Assembly: GCF_030813355.1 (NCBI RefSeq)
Contig: NZ_JAUSUD010000003.1
Coordinates: 62,001-126,000, forward strand
Origin: Metabacillus malikii
GTDB taxonomy: Bacteria; Bacillota; Bacilli; Bacillales; Bacillaceae
DNA length: 64,000 nucleotides
Direction: 5' to 3'
Part shown: positions 26,998-36,065 of the stretch, piece after piece
Position numbering within the stretch: position 1 is the first letter of the stretch
Layout: each line of letters begins with the position of its first letter
The notes under the pieces: model-generated
What the model was told of the DNA's origin: nothing
What the model saw: the letters and a program-made list of their open reading frames with translations, nothing else
The model's database searches: none
Position numbers and translations under genes: made by a program

Positions 26998-28215
26998 ATG
27001 AAGCTAGCGACGAAAATAATGATTGGGTTAGTGACTGGAGCGCTCGTTGGTTTATTCATAAATTTATTGATTCCTTCAACCTTTCCATTTTTGGATACGT
27101 ATCTATTTAACCCACTTGGACAGACTTTTCTAAATTTGATAAAGATGCTCGTCGTGCCTATCGTCTTCTTCTCGATTACCCTTGGTGTAACAGGTCTAGG
27201 AGACCCAAAAAAATTAGGAAGAATTGGTTTGAAAACAATCAGCTTTTTTATGGTTACAACAGCGATTGCCATTACAATCGGACTTACATTAGCTAGCATC
27301 ATAAAACCAGGGAATGTTGGGGAATTCCAAACAGAAGGTGTAACATTCGAAACGAAAGAGGCTCCATCTACCGCGGAAACATTATTAAACATCATTCCTG
27401 CGAATCCGATTCAAGCTTTCGTTGAAGGTAATATGCTACAGATTATTGTCTTTTCTCTTTTTATCGGCTTAGGGATAACGATGCTTGGTAAGAAAGCTGA
27501 TAAGTTATTAGAAATATGTGAGCAGGGTAATGAATTAATGATGTTTTTAGTACATTTTGTTATGAAATTTGCTCCATACGGCACATTCGGTTTAATTGCG
27601 TCAGCGATAGGTAGTCAAGGTTTATCTGCTATAAAAGCAATGGGCTTATATATGTTCGTCGTGTTGTTGACACTATTTATCCATGCAGTGATTACCTATG
27701 GTTCCGCAATCTTCTTCTTAGGAAAATATAGCCCAATCAAATTTTTTACTAAATTCGCACCTGTTATGGTTGTTGGATTTAGTACATCAAGTAGTAATGC
27801 TACATTGCCAATTGCGATGGAAACTGCTCAAAAAGAGCTCGATGTATCAGAGTCAGTTAGTAGCTTTGTTCAACCTTTAGGTGCGACAATTAATATGGAT
27901 GGAACAGCAATTATGCAAGGTGTTGCGACAATATTTATTGCCCAAGTGTATCATGTAGATTTAACTTTTATGGAGTTAGTTACCGTAGTTCTAACCGCAG
28001 TATTAGCAAGCATTGGTACTGCTGGAGTTCCTGGTGTTGGGCTTATTCTTCTCGCGATGGTATTAAGTTCAGTGAATTTACCAGTAGCAGGAATTGGTTT
28101 GATAATCGGTATTGACCGTCTGCTGGATATGGCGCGTACATCTGTAAACATTGCAGGTGATGCGACTTGTGCGTTAATTGTCTCTGAAACTGAGAAACGG
28201 CGTGACCTCAAATAA
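26998..28215 (+). CDS. Dicarboxylate/amino acid:cation symporter (GltP/GltT type)
   Basis: Membrane transporter of 405 aa in the DAACS family that imports glutamate/aspartate or C4-dicarboxylates with H+ or Na+. Family motifs are the SSSNATLPIAM serine-rich hairpin, the NMDGTAIMQG cation site and the DRLLDMARTSVNIAGD helix-8 motif with the substrate-binding Asp/Arg region. The ATG at 26998 follows GAGGTGA. Single gene with no partner. Substrate not determined. Confidence 0.92.
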   Translation: MKLATKIMIGLVTGALVGLFINLLIPSTFPFLDTYLFNPLGQTFLNLIKMLVVPIVFFSITLGVTGLGDPKKLGRIGLKTISFFMVTTAIAITIGLTLASIIKPGNVGEFQTEGVTFETKEAPSTAETLLNIIPANPIQAFVEGNMLQIIVFSLFIGLGITMLGKKADKLLEICEQGNELMMFLVHFVMKFAPYGTFGLIASAIGSQGLSAIKAMGLYMFVVLLTLFIHAVITYGSAIFFLGKYSPIKFFTKFAPVMVVGFSTSSSNATLPIAMETAQKELDVSESVSSFVQPLGATINMDGTAIMQGVATIFIAQVYHVDLTFMELVTVVLTAVLASIGTAGVPGVGLILLAMVLSSVNLPVAGIGLIIGIDRLLDMARTSVNIAGDATCALIVSETEKRRDLK

Positions 28216-28416
28216 AAAAGCAAACACACTGTATCGGTTCAAATAAAATATAAACTAAAAACCAAACTTTGAATAAAAAAAAACGTATTGCTGAGAGAAT
28301 AGAGTATGTAAGCGATAAAATGACTTGAAATTGGGCTATTTGGCCATTTTTAATTTAATATATACCTTTACTGCAAGCATGTAGAGGGAGTAAGATACTT
28401 TCATCAATTAAATAAA

Positions 28417-28558
28417 TATCGCTAAATCCTATTAGGAACGGGGGACCCAACTATTGTAGTCCTTTAATGACTTAGGGGTGAATCGCTTAATCTATTAAAG
28501 TTAAGCGTAGGGCTAACTCTCATTGCCCGAATCCGACAGCTAACCTCGTCAGCGTATT
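28417..28558 (+). ncRNA. c-di-AMP riboswitch (ydaO-yuaA type)
   Basis: Contains the characteristic blocks in order: CGCTAAATCC, AGGAACGGGGGACCCAA, GGGGTGAATC, AGGGCTAACTCTC, TTGCCCGAATCCG and CAGCTAACCTCGTCAGCG, with the two ends pairing as P1. This class binds cyclic di-AMP and turns off downstream genes. It sits ahead of ktrAB with an intrinsic terminator in between, fitting control of potassium uptake. Confidence 0.95.
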
Positions 28559-28585
28559 GAGGGAGTGAACTTGTGAAAGTTTCAA

Positions 28586-28623
28586 AAAATCCACAAGGGG
28601 TCATATACCTTTGTGGATTTTTC
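28586..28623 (+). terminator. Riboswitch-controlled terminator ahead of ktrA
   Basis: AAATCCACAAGG and CCTTTGTGGATTT form a stem followed by a T-run, directly downstream of the c-di-AMP aptamer and about 200 bp before ktrA. Confidence 0.85.
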
Positions 28624-28823
28624 ACGTCTATCAGTATTCATAAACTGGTAGGTAGACACAAAAGGAGGTCCACGCAATTAATTTAGACAATCTCGGGTAA
28701 TGTCGTTTTGACAACAAGATTTATTGGACTTACTAGTGTATATGAATTGCAAAAACGAATACAATTTCGTTAATAATCAAACACTAATGGAAAACTGAGA
28801 TATCGGTGAAAGAAGGAGTTTTT

Positions 28824-29483
28824 GTGAATAAAAAGCAATTTGCTGTTTTTGGATTAGGTCGTTTTGGCGGCAGCCTTGTGAAAGAGTTCCACGAGTTGGG
28901 GATTGAAGTTCTTGCAATCGATAAATCACATGAAAAAATTCAACAATATGCTCCATACGCTACACATGCTGTAAAAGCTAACGCAGTCGATGAAAATGCT
29001 TTAAAACAGTTTGGGGTAAGAAATGTGGACCATGCATTCGTATCATTTGGTGATGACTTAGAGGCGAGTATTTTAACCTCTCTACTTCTGAAAGAATTAG
29101 GAGTACCAAAGGTTTGGGCGAAGGCTCAAAATGATTATCATCACAAAGTGCTCGAAAAAATTGGTGTTGACCGAGTTATTCATCCGGAAAGAGATATGGC
29201 AAAACGAATCTCACATCACATTATATCTGAAAAGATGGTTGATTATATTGAGTTATCAAAAGATTATAGCTTAGTAGAAGTTGTTGCAACGAAAAAATTA
29301 TGCAATAAAACATTGTCTGACTTAAATATTGCTACAAAATACGGCTGTAATATTGTTGGCATCCAGCGTGGTGAAGATATTTGCGTATCACCTAGCGTAG
29401 ATGAAAAAATCGCTCTTGGGGATGTATTGCTAATAATCGGTAAGAATCAGGATATTATCCATTTTGAAGAAGCAGGCATGTAA
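28824..29483 (+). CDS. ktrA: Potassium uptake regulatory subunit KtrA
   Basis: Cytosolic RCK-type ring subunit (219 aa) that gates the KtrB channel in response to ATP/ADP and c-di-AMP. The N-terminal RCK_N Rossmann fold has GLGRFGGS at residues 10-17, with an acidic residue ending strand 2 (VLAIDKSHEK); the C-terminal TrkA_C domain spans about 135-219. The GTG at 28824 is 5-6 nt after AAGGAG; an in-frame GTG at 28806 is not. It is followed by ktrB with a 2-nt gap. Confidence 0.93.
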   Translation: MNKKQFAVFGLGRFGGSLVKEFHELGIEVLAIDKSHEKIQQYAPYATHAVKANAVDENALKQFGVRNVDHAFVSFGDDLEASILTSLLLKELGVPKVWAKAQNDYHHKVLEKIGVDRVIHPERDMAKRISHHIISEKMVDYIELSKDYSLVEVVATKKLCNKTLSDLNIATKYGCNIVGIQRGEDICVSPSVDEKIALGDVLLIIGKNQDIIHFEEAGM

Positions 29484-29485
29484 TC

Positions 29486-30808
29486 ATGAAAACAAAAAGG
29501 GTCGTTAAGCTCAATCCTTCACAGTTATTAATGCTCGTGTTTCTTATCTCAGTCGGAATGGGAACCATCCTACTTAAGTTACCCATTTCGACGCATACAT
29601 CGATTACTTATTTAGATGCGTTATTTACTGCGACTTCAAGCATGACGGTCACCGGACTAGCAACAGTCGATATCGGGTCGACATTCACTTTAACAGGCCA
29701 ATTTATTATTGCGATTCTCATTCAATTAGGTGGGCTTGGAATTATGTCCTTTGGGATTTTTATCTTTATGATGCTAGGGAAAAGGATTGGAATGAAGGAG
29801 CGGATTGTTCTCCAGCATGCATTTAATCAAACATCTATTGGCGGTATGTTAAAGCTAGTAAAATATGTTTTTGTTTTCTCTATTACAATTGAGCTTGTCG
29901 CTATGTTTATTCTTGCGTTTCGCTGGATACCACAGTATGGCGTATATAGAGGTTTGTTTTATAGTTTTTTTCATGCGATTTCTGCTTTTAATAATGCAGG
30001 AATGGCTCTTATGCCCAATAACTTAATGGCGTATGTAGGAGATCCCCTTGTTAATATAGTTGTTACAACCCTTATTATCATTGGGGGAATTGGTTTTACT
30101 GTATTAATTGATTTATATCAGAAGCGCACTTATAAAAAACTGACACTGCATACGAAGATGATGCTTGTAGGGACAATCGTTATAAATCTATTCGCTATGT
30201 TCATGATCTTTTTACTAGAATACGATAATGCAAAAACATTAGGTGAATTATCTTTATCAGAAAAGCTGTGGGCATCGTATTTTCAAGCAGTATCACCTAG
30301 GACTGCCGGTTTTAATACAATCGACATTGGGAGTTTACATGAATCGACTCTATTTCTAACTGTTATTTTAATGTTTATCGGTGCAGGGAGTAGTTCAACT
30401 GGAGGTGGAATTAAGGTAACGACTGCCTTCATCATTTTCTTAGCTACATTTGCATTTTTACAAGGTAAAGCTGAAATAACGATATGGAGAAGGAAAATCT
30501 CTCAAGATGTCCTCTTAAAAGGGTTAGCTATTACTATGATTAGTTCAATTATAATCATTGTGGCAGTTATGATATTAATGGTTACGGAACATACGTCGTT
30601 TATCGTGGTTTTATTTGAGGTTGTCTCAGCATTTAGTACTGTAGGTCTTTCAACAGGGATTACAGACAATTTGTCGCCACTTGGGAAACAGATATTGATT
30701 ATATTGTTGTTTCTAGGAAAATTAGGTCCATTAACTCTAATCTATTCACTAACGAAACAATCACATTGCAAAATTTCATATCCAAAGGAAGATATATTAA
30801 TAGGATAG
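29486..30808 (+). CDS. ktrB: Potassium channel subunit KtrB
   Basis: Integral membrane K+ translocating subunit (440 aa) of the Trk/Ktr/HKT superfamily, with four repeated M1-P-M2 units. Selectivity-loop segments are visible as SSMTVTGLATVD, AFNNAGMAL, SPRTAGFNTID and FSTVGLSTGIT. It assembles with the KtrA ring; the tight spacing and upstream riboswitch show one regulated operon. Confidence 0.94.
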   Translation: MKTKRVVKLNPSQLLMLVFLISVGMGTILLKLPISTHTSITYLDALFTATSSMTVTGLATVDIGSTFTLTGQFIIAILIQLGGLGIMSFGIFIFMMLGKRIGMKERIVLQHAFNQTSIGGMLKLVKYVFVFSITIELVAMFILAFRWIPQYGVYRGLFYSFFHAISAFNNAGMALMPNNLMAYVGDPLVNIVVTTLIIIGGIGFTVLIDLYQKRTYKKLTLHTKMMLVGTIVINLFAMFMIFLLEYDNAKTLGELSLSEKLWASYFQAVSPRTAGFNTIDIGSLHESTLFLTVILMFIGAGSSSTGGGIKVTTAFIIFLATFAFLQGKAEITIWRRKISQDVLLKGLAITMISSIIIIVAVMILMVTEHTSFIVVLFEVVSAFSTVGLSTGITDNLSPLGKQILIILLFLGKLGPLTLIYSLTKQSHCKISYPKEDILIG

Positions 30809-30820
30809 TATGAATGAAAA

Positions 30821-30904
30821 AGGTCCAACTCCTTTTTCAAAACTTCTATAGAATGTTGGTTTGCATTTCATTCTATAATTGATGTTTGAGTAAGAGTTGG
30901 ACCT
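30821..30904. repeat. Nested hairpin between ktrB and the lipoprotein gene
   Basis: Outer arms AGGTCCAACTC (30821-30831) and GAGTTGGACCT (30894-30904) are perfectly complementary and enclose inner arms TATAGAATG and CATTCTATA. There is no clear U-tract on either side, so it is not a standard terminator, though it lies at a convergent junction. Confidence 0.7.
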
Positions 30905-30962
30905 GTTAATGATTGATTATTTTGCTGATAATTGAAGAAACTAGCAAGTAAAATAGTGATGT

Positions 30963-32243
30963 TTATCGTGGTAATTCAAATGTTAATTTTCTGCCTTTAA
31001 ATGCATCTTGACCATTTTCTAATTTAAATGGTCCGAACTCCATTGTAAATTTCTTATAGATGCCAAATTCATCTTTTCTAAATAAGAACACATGAAGCTT
31101 TTCACCTTGAGCACCTGCTACAATTTCTCGAGGGTCACTAGGCTCTACCATGCCTTGACTTAAAACTCTTGCACGATTGTCATCAACACTCAAAATTGTT
31201 CCAAGGCTGCTAAGATTTAGCGGGATGTCAGATTGATTATCAATTTTCAACTTAACTGTTAAAGCAACGATACCGTTGTCCCCGAAATTTACGAATCTCT
31301 CTTTGTTTGCTTCAGTTGGAAGAACTTCAGTATATTGAACACCTTCAAGAGTGATATTTACTTTATCAATTTGTTGAGTATCATTGATATCCAGCTTTTC
31401 GAAAATCATTTTCTTATCAGCCATATTATCAGTCGTTAGTCGATCTTGATAAAAATTAGGTTGCTCGGAAACTTCCTTCGCTTGTTCATCACTATAGATG
31501 AAGTCGTAAGCTGGTGACTCAGCTCCGTTACTGCCTTTAAATTCTGGATTATCTGCTAATCCACCTTCAATAATATACTTTGGCTTTACAGTCTTTAATG
31601 TTTCATATTCTTCGTTTGTGAAAACAAATGTGAGTAGGCCTGAAACTTTTTCACCTGGTTCGTATAATGAGACTGTTTCACTTTTTTTATTATTCGAAAT
31701 TTGTTTATCTTCAGCAATGAAATAGTTCGTTCTTGCTGAGATGTAATCAAAATCACTTGTCATTTGGATTTTATGTACATTGTTAAAATACATTTGTTTA
31801 TCTGTACCATTTTCAATTGTTACATTTGCTGTAACGACGTAGCCTTCAATTTGGTCGTCAAAGTAACTTTTGGTAGCTTCGTTAATATCACTAACCTTAA
31901 CGATTTGGTATTTATCTACAGCAATTTTAAATCCATCCAAATCATGAATGAAGTTTGCGGAAGGATTTGTATAGATAACTTCAACATTTCCCTCTGTTTC
32001 TTCGCCGATAGTTGGATTAAATACTTCATTATCACTTATTTCTTTTTCATTTTCATCTTTTTTAGGTTCTTCTTTTTCTATTTCTTTCTCTTCCTCATTT
32101 GAAGAGTCTTTTTCATTCTTTACTTCTTCGGTCTTTTTTTCCTCTTCCTTTGGTTCACTTGCGGCTTCTTCTTTACTACCACAAGCAGACAAAAGTAACG
32201 ATGTCGCTAACATAGTTGCTAATACTAATTTTTTGTTATCCAC
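30963..32243 (-). CDS. Lipoprotein with Lys/Glu-rich linker and repeated beta domains
   Basis: Predicted extracellular lipoprotein (about 426 aa). The signal ends in the lipobox LLLSACG, followed by a strongly charged Lys/Glu linker of about 55 residues and then two related domains with alternating strands (VEVIYTNPSANF..., VNITLEGVQYTEV...), similar to DUF5068-type proteins. GTG at 32243 is about 10 nt after AAAGG; the alternative GTG at 32252 overlaps it. It stands alone. The linker probably spans the cell wall. Function unknown. Confidence 0.78.
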   Translation of the reverse strand: MDNKKLVLATMLATSLLLSACGSKEEAASEPKEEEKKTEEVKNEKDSSNEEEKEIEKEEPKKDENEKEISDNEVFNPTIGEETEGNVEVIYTNPSANFIHDLDGFKIAVDKYQIVKVSDINEATKSYFDDQIEGYVVTANVTIENGTDKQMYFNNVHKIQMTSDFDYISARTNYFIAEDKQISNNKKSETVSLYEPGEKVSGLLTFVFTNEEYETLKTVKPKYIIEGGLADNPEFKGSNGAESPAYDFIYSDEQAKEVSEQPNFYQDRLTTDNMADKKMIFEKLDINDTQQIDKVNITLEGVQYTEVLPTEANKERFVNFGDNGIVALTVKLKIDNQSDIPLNLSSLGTILSVDDNRARVLSQGMVEPSDPREIVAGAQGEKLHVFLFRKDEFGIYKKFTMEFGPFKLENGQDAFKGRKLTFELPR

Positions 32244-32489
32244 CAGTTTCACACCTTTGCTGATTATTTACCTAACACATTATAAAGGAAAAAGGCGACA
32301 TGAAACGATATATTGTCATATTCAGGAATTTATACTTATTAAATAGTTATGATAAATGCGTCTATTTACCTAATGGTCATTCATTTGAACTATTAATTTA
32401 GATTATATAAACTGATATATTAAGGAAGAATGTTTTATTGACTAGTATCTGGATATAAGTCTACGGGGAACGCTAAATAGATACATAAA

Positions 32490-32504
32490 TGAAAATGATT
32501 TTCA
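32490..32504. promoter_or_regulatory. Fur box upstream of the FhuF-like gene
   Basis: TGAAAATGATTTTCA is a perfect 7-1-7 palindrome matching the Bacillus Fur consensus TGATAATNATTATCA at 13 of 15 positions. It is 65 bp before the start codon, so iron-dependent repression is expected. Confidence 0.8.
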
Positions 32505-32568
32505 GGTTCATCACTCTTTGCTAAAATAATAAGAGGTACGATGGGTAATTTTATGATTAGGAGTTTAA

Positions 32569-33306
32569 ATGACGATGTTAACACATACTGAAATAGAGGC
32601 GTTAAAAAAATTCCGGTTATCCACGGAAAAAGCCGCAAAATCTAGAAGTGGTGTAGACTTTTTAAGTCCTGAACAATTACAGGCCATTTTCCACGAGGAT
32701 TTAGCGGACAAGTTGAACACAGATAAGCAACATGTCATTGGTTCAATGTTAGTGAAAAGCTATGCATTTTTAGCAGCACTTATTTTACATGCGATGAGTC
32801 ATTATGATAAAGGAATAAATAGTTCCCTTGAACAGGTAGCCGTTCAAACAAATGATACAGGTCCTTTTTGGTTGCCGAGCTTTTATTTTCATAAACTTGA
32901 TGTTACATTACCAAACGGCGATCGAGATGAATGGCGATCAACGATTGTTAGTCAGCTTTTTCGTGAGAATATTTCTAAAGTCATTACAGCTATAGCGCAA
33001 TATGCACGTTTATCTAAGCGGATTCTTTGGGAGAATGTTGCGACATATATTTTTTGGATGTATGAATCATTACTAGAAGAGTCTTTGTCAGAAGAGCGTA
33101 GAGAAATTGTACGAAAAGACTTTCATTATGTGATAAATGAGGCATCAGCTGATATTTTCGGTGAAACGAGCAATCCATTAACACCATTTTATGTAAAAAA
33201 AGAAAATAATCTTAGGATGCGTAAGACATGTTGCTTATTTTATTTAACTTCTACGAATCAAGACCGTTGTCAAAATTGTCCATTGGTATGTAAGAAACAT
33301 AAATAG
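32569..33306 (+). CDS. FhuF-like (2Fe-2S) siderophore-iron reductase
   Basis: Cytosolic protein of 245 aa whose C terminus has the FhuF cysteine pattern (RKTCCLFY, then about 11 residues later CQNCPLVC) that binds a 2Fe-2S cluster used to reduce ferric siderophores. The rest is mainly helical as in FhuF/IucA-IucC-related proteins. AGGAG precedes the ATG at 32569. The upstream Fur box supports an iron-acquisition role. It is followed 15 bp later by a DUF2573 gene. Confidence 0.85.
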   Translation: MTMLTHTEIEALKKFRLSTEKAAKSRSGVDFLSPEQLQAIFHEDLADKLNTDKQHVIGSMLVKSYAFLAALILHAMSHYDKGINSSLEQVAVQTNDTGPFWLPSFYFHKLDVTLPNGDRDEWRSTIVSQLFRENISKVITAIAQYARLSKRILWENVATYIFWMYESLLEESLSEERREIVRKDFHYVINEASADIFGETSNPLTPFYVKKENNLRMRKTCCLFYLTSTNQDRCQNCPLVCKKHK

Positions 33307-33321
33307 TCAGGAGGTTGAAAC

Positions 33322-33579
33322 ATGGATGAAGAGTTTCGTAAGCAGTTTGACGGTCTACTTGAAAAATACACTGAATTACTATTAGGGGAAGCAACTGAGG
33401 AATTAACAGAAAAGGTTAAAATGTGGGCACTCTATACTCATATTTCAAAATCAATGCCTCCGTTAGCAAAACATTGGAACGTGTCATATCCTGATGGAAA
33501 AGCAGCAATGATAAAAGTGATTGAAGAAATTAAAACAATGAATGAACAGCATCGAGCATCAAATTCAAAGGAATCGTGA
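33322..33579 (+). CDS. yusU: YusU-like DUF2573 protein
   Basis: Small soluble helical protein (85 aa) with the pattern KQFDGLLEKYTELLLGEA and MWALYTHISKSMPPLAKHWN that I associate with YusU (DUF2573). AGGAGG precedes its ATG. It is cotranscribed with the FhuF-like gene and probably under the same Fur control. In B. subtilis yusU sits next to a siderophore ATPase gene, consistent with iron. Molecular role unknown. Confidence 0.75.
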   Translation: MDEEFRKQFDGLLEKYTELLLGEATEELTEKVKMWALYTHISKSMPPLAKHWNVSYPDGKAAMIKVIEEIKTMNEQHRASNSKES

Positions 33580-33653
33580 ATGTTGAATGTTAATGAACAC
33601 CGGGATCTGATGAGTCAAGACAAGTTTTTATTAAAAGCTTAAGAATGATAACG

Positions 33654-33702
33654 AAAAAGGGCCTATTCTCTCCATCAGTTAGTTAGAGGAACGGCCTTTT
33701 TG
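33654..33702. terminator. Terminator after yusU
   Basis: AAAAAGGGCC and GGCCTTTTT enclose an inner CTCT/AGAG pairing; T-runs on both strands suggest it also serves the convergent coat gene. Confidence 0.75.
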
Positions 33703-33734
33703 TTTTCTATCGATTATTTTCACTTCGTATAGGA

Positions 33735-34073
33735 TTATTGTGTTAAGTTCCCATAAGGTGACTGTTCTTTAAAATAATTTGAAAATTGCTGATGGATTTG
33801 CTGCAGCTTCTGAGCCTCTGCTGTCTCAAGCTTATACCAGCCATGTTTGAACATCGTATTATAGAGACGACGCTGTGCATTTTGTGTTTCATTAAATATT
33901 GATTGAATATCCTTGTATAAATCCTCATGACTCGCTTCGTTTAAAGCGATTGAATAAGCACCTGTCATATACTTTTCGGTAGCTAGCATATCGTTAATAA
34001 AATCTCGGTCATTCATACTAGGACCTGTTGGTACTTTCGTTTCTTGGTTTGCTATTTTTTGATGTTCATTCAT
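33735..34073 (-). CDS. CotF-like spore coat protein
   Basis: A 112-aa Gln/Asn-rich helical protein of the coat F family, with NDRDFINDMLATEKYMTGAY, the ferritin-like helix pattern, and MFKHGWYKLETA. AGGAG lies 10 nt before the ATG. It follows a related smaller protein by 13 bp, so the two form an operon. Either could correspond to YusN of B. subtilis, which lies next to fadM. Confidence 0.8.
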   Translation of the reverse strand: MNEHQKIANQETKVPTGPSMNDRDFINDMLATEKYMTGAYSIALNEASHEDLYKDIQSIFNETQNAQRRLYNTMFKHGWYKLETAEAQKLQQIHQQFSNYFKEQSPYGNLTQ

Positions 34074-34086
34074 AACATAATCACTC

Positions 34087-34353
34087 CTATTGAAGTTGTG
34101 AACCAGATGTTGGTTGTTGATGCATTTGTAAATGATTTAAAATTTTTTCATAATGCTGGCTGTGCATTTGTCCAACTTGTTCAAGCTCAGTTATTAATTC
34201 CTCGTTTTGACATTGTGACGCAAAAAAGTGTGCCTTTTTCATTGCAAGTAGATTCCAAGAAAGCATATCTGCTAAGTACATTTGGTCCTTTGTTGTTAAG
34301 ACACTAGGCGGCTGTTGCATTATTTGTTGTTGGTTCATCGTTTGTTCTTGCAT
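34087..34353 (-). CDS. Small CotF-family spore coat protein
   Basis: An 88-aa protein starting MQEQTMNQQQIMQQPPSVLT with two amphipathic helices (DQMYLADMLSWNLLAMKKAH; ELEQVGQMHSQHYEKILNHL) as in short CotF-like proteins. The start at 34353 follows GAGGAGGT at 9 nt spacing. It is the first gene of the coat pair. Probably built into the spore in the mother cell. Confidence 0.75.
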   Translation of the reverse strand: MQEQTMNQQQIMQQPPSVLTTKDQMYLADMLSWNLLAMKKAHFFASQCQNEELITELEQVGQMHSQHYEKILNHLQMHQQPTSGSQLQ

Positions 34354-34744
34354 TGTTGTCGACCTCCTCAAAATTTCAAGCTTATTCTCCCACGAACAAA
34401 TCTTTTTCATACAGAAAATGAATTTACTGTGATTGTTGATAAATAACTGAGAAATTGTGCTAATTCATTAATCTTTTCACTACACAAGGACATATCCCGT
34501 TTCGAAACAGAATAAAATGGATTTATAGCATATTACCTATCTTGGAGGAAATTAAACCACCTCTTTCTTTAATGTCATTAATGAAAATCATTACCTCTCT
34601 TAAAAAATGTCATCTCTTTTTAAAGTGCCATATCACTTATAAACACCAGTGGACATAAGCTATTAATAGGCGAAGCAAATGTATAGTCATAGGTGTGCAG
34701 GCAATTTATCTGTGGGCTAAAAACAAAAGAGGAGGGTTTTCACT
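34354..34744. other. Intergenic region upstream of fadM
   Basis: About 390 bp holding the divergent promoters of the coat operon and fadM. I see no full FadR palindrome here, unlike upstream of fadN, and no RNA motif. Confidence 0.45.
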
Positions 34745-35662
34745 ATGGAAAAATTACTTCGAAACTCTTTCATGTTTTTATCCAGAAATAAGACGATGAC
34801 AAAACTAGCAAAAAAGTATGGCCATAAATTTGGTGCATCAAGGTTTGTAGCAGGAGAAACAATTGAATCAGCCATAACAGCAATTGAACAATTAAACAAT
34901 AACGGTTTAGATGTAACGCTTGATTATTTAGGAGAATTTATAGAGGATGAACATGAAGCTAATGAAGTAGCAAATCAAGCAATTAGAGCAATTGAAGCGA
35001 TTGGTAGAAATCCTGTGAATTCGCAACTATCATTAAAACTAACTTCAATGGGATTAGATATTTCTGAAGAAGTTGTCTTATGCAATATGAGGAGAATTTT
35101 AAGTGCTGCTGAGAATGAAAACGTATTTGTTACAATTGATATGGAAGATTATTCAAGATGTGAAAAGACACTTGAAATATTTAAACAGTTACGTAGTGAA
35201 TTTCAAAATATTGGCACTGTTTTACAAGCCTATCTCTACCGGACGATTCAGGATATTGATGAATTGAATCACTATAACGCTAGCTTACGATTAGTAAAAG
35301 GAGCATATAAGGAATCACCAAAAGTTGCATTTCCTGATAAAAAAGCTGTTGATCAAAATTTCCAACAAATCATTAAAATGCACCTGCTAAATGGTAATTT
35401 TACAGCGATTGCAACACATGATGATGCAATCATTGATTATACGAAGAGGCTTATTAAGACACATCGTATCTCTAACGACCAATTTGAGTTCCAAATGCTT
35501 TACGGGATAAGGCCTGAAAAACAGCTTGAGCTTGTGAAGGAAGGGTATCGAATGCGTGTCTATGTCCCGTACGGAACGGATTGGTATGGTTATTTTATGA
35601 GAAGATTAGCAGAGAGACCAGCGAATGTAGCCTTTGTTTTAAAAGGGTTGTTTCGGAAATAA
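34745..35662 (+). CDS. fadM: Proline dehydrogenase (FadM/YusM type)
   Basis: FAD-dependent TIM-barrel proline dehydrogenase of 305 aa, the single-domain Firmicute length, which oxidises proline to pyrroline-5-carboxylate. Conserved features: LDYLGE near residue 60, KLTSMGLD, RLVKGAYKE and the C-terminal YGIRPEKQLEL and RVYVPYGTDWYGYFMRRLAERP motif that binds proline carboxylate. GAGGAGGG precedes the ATG. Its place beside yuzL and fadN matches yusM (fadM) of B. subtilis. Confidence 0.92.
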   Translation: MEKLLRNSFMFLSRNKTMTKLAKKYGHKFGASRFVAGETIESAITAIEQLNNNGLDVTLDYLGEFIEDEHEANEVANQAIRAIEAIGRNPVNSQLSLKLTSMGLDISEEVVLCNMRRILSAAENENVFVTIDMEDYSRCEKTLEIFKQLRSEFQNIGTVLQAYLYRTIQDIDELNHYNASLRLVKGAYKESPKVAFPDKKAVDQNFQQIIKMHLLNGNFTAIATHDDAIIDYTKRLIKTHRISNDQFEFQMLYGIRPEKQLELVKEGYRMRVYVPYGTDWYGYFMRRLAERPANVAFVLKGLFRK

Positions 35663-35728
35663 ACTAAAAAACTCCATAACAGAAGCAGGAACCTTCTCTT
35701 ATGGAGCAACTACTCAGCAAGCTATTTA

Positions 35729-35878
35729 TTAATCATGGTCCATATTATGCTGTTTATATTGCTGGTTCTGGCTAGTACGTTTACCGCCACCAGCTTTTTC
35801 AACTGTAGGGCCAGCATTTCCTTTTACACTAGCTGCACTAACCCCGGCTCTCGAAGGATTCTTTTTTAGACGTGCCAT
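35729..35878 (-). CDS. yuzL: YuzL family small protein
   Basis: A 49-aa basic peptide, MARLKKNPSRAGVSAASVKG then GGGKRTSQNQQY, with a strong GGAGGTGA 6 nt before the ATG. The SAASVKG and KRTSQNQQY segments match the YuzL family and resemble minor small acid-soluble spore proteins. Its position between fadM and fadN on the opposite strand is as in B. subtilis. Role unknown, possibly spore. Confidence 0.8.
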   Translation of the reverse strand: MARLKKNPSRAGVSAASVKGNAGPTVEKAGGGKRTSQNQQYKQHNMDHD

Positions 35879-36029
35879 TTCATATCACCTCCCTAAGTGA
35901 TTAGAATGACCAAAAGGGAACCCTCTTATTTAAAAATAGGAGGAAATGTATTGAAGAAATAATGGAAATCTTTTATATTTAATAGTAAGAACTCAAAGTT
36001 ATACGAGTTATTTTTTTATACAGCCAAAA

Positions 36030-36047
36030 TGAATGAGTATTCATTCA
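36030..36047. promoter_or_regulatory. FadR operator
   Basis: TGAATGAGTATTCATTCA is a perfect palindrome that fits the B. subtilis FadR consensus TGAATGAMTANTCATTCA, apart from G at the M position. It ends 18 bp before the fadN start and should repress the operon until long-chain acyl-CoA is present. Confidence 0.9.
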
Positions 36048-36065
36048 AAAAAAGGGGGAAAAAGC

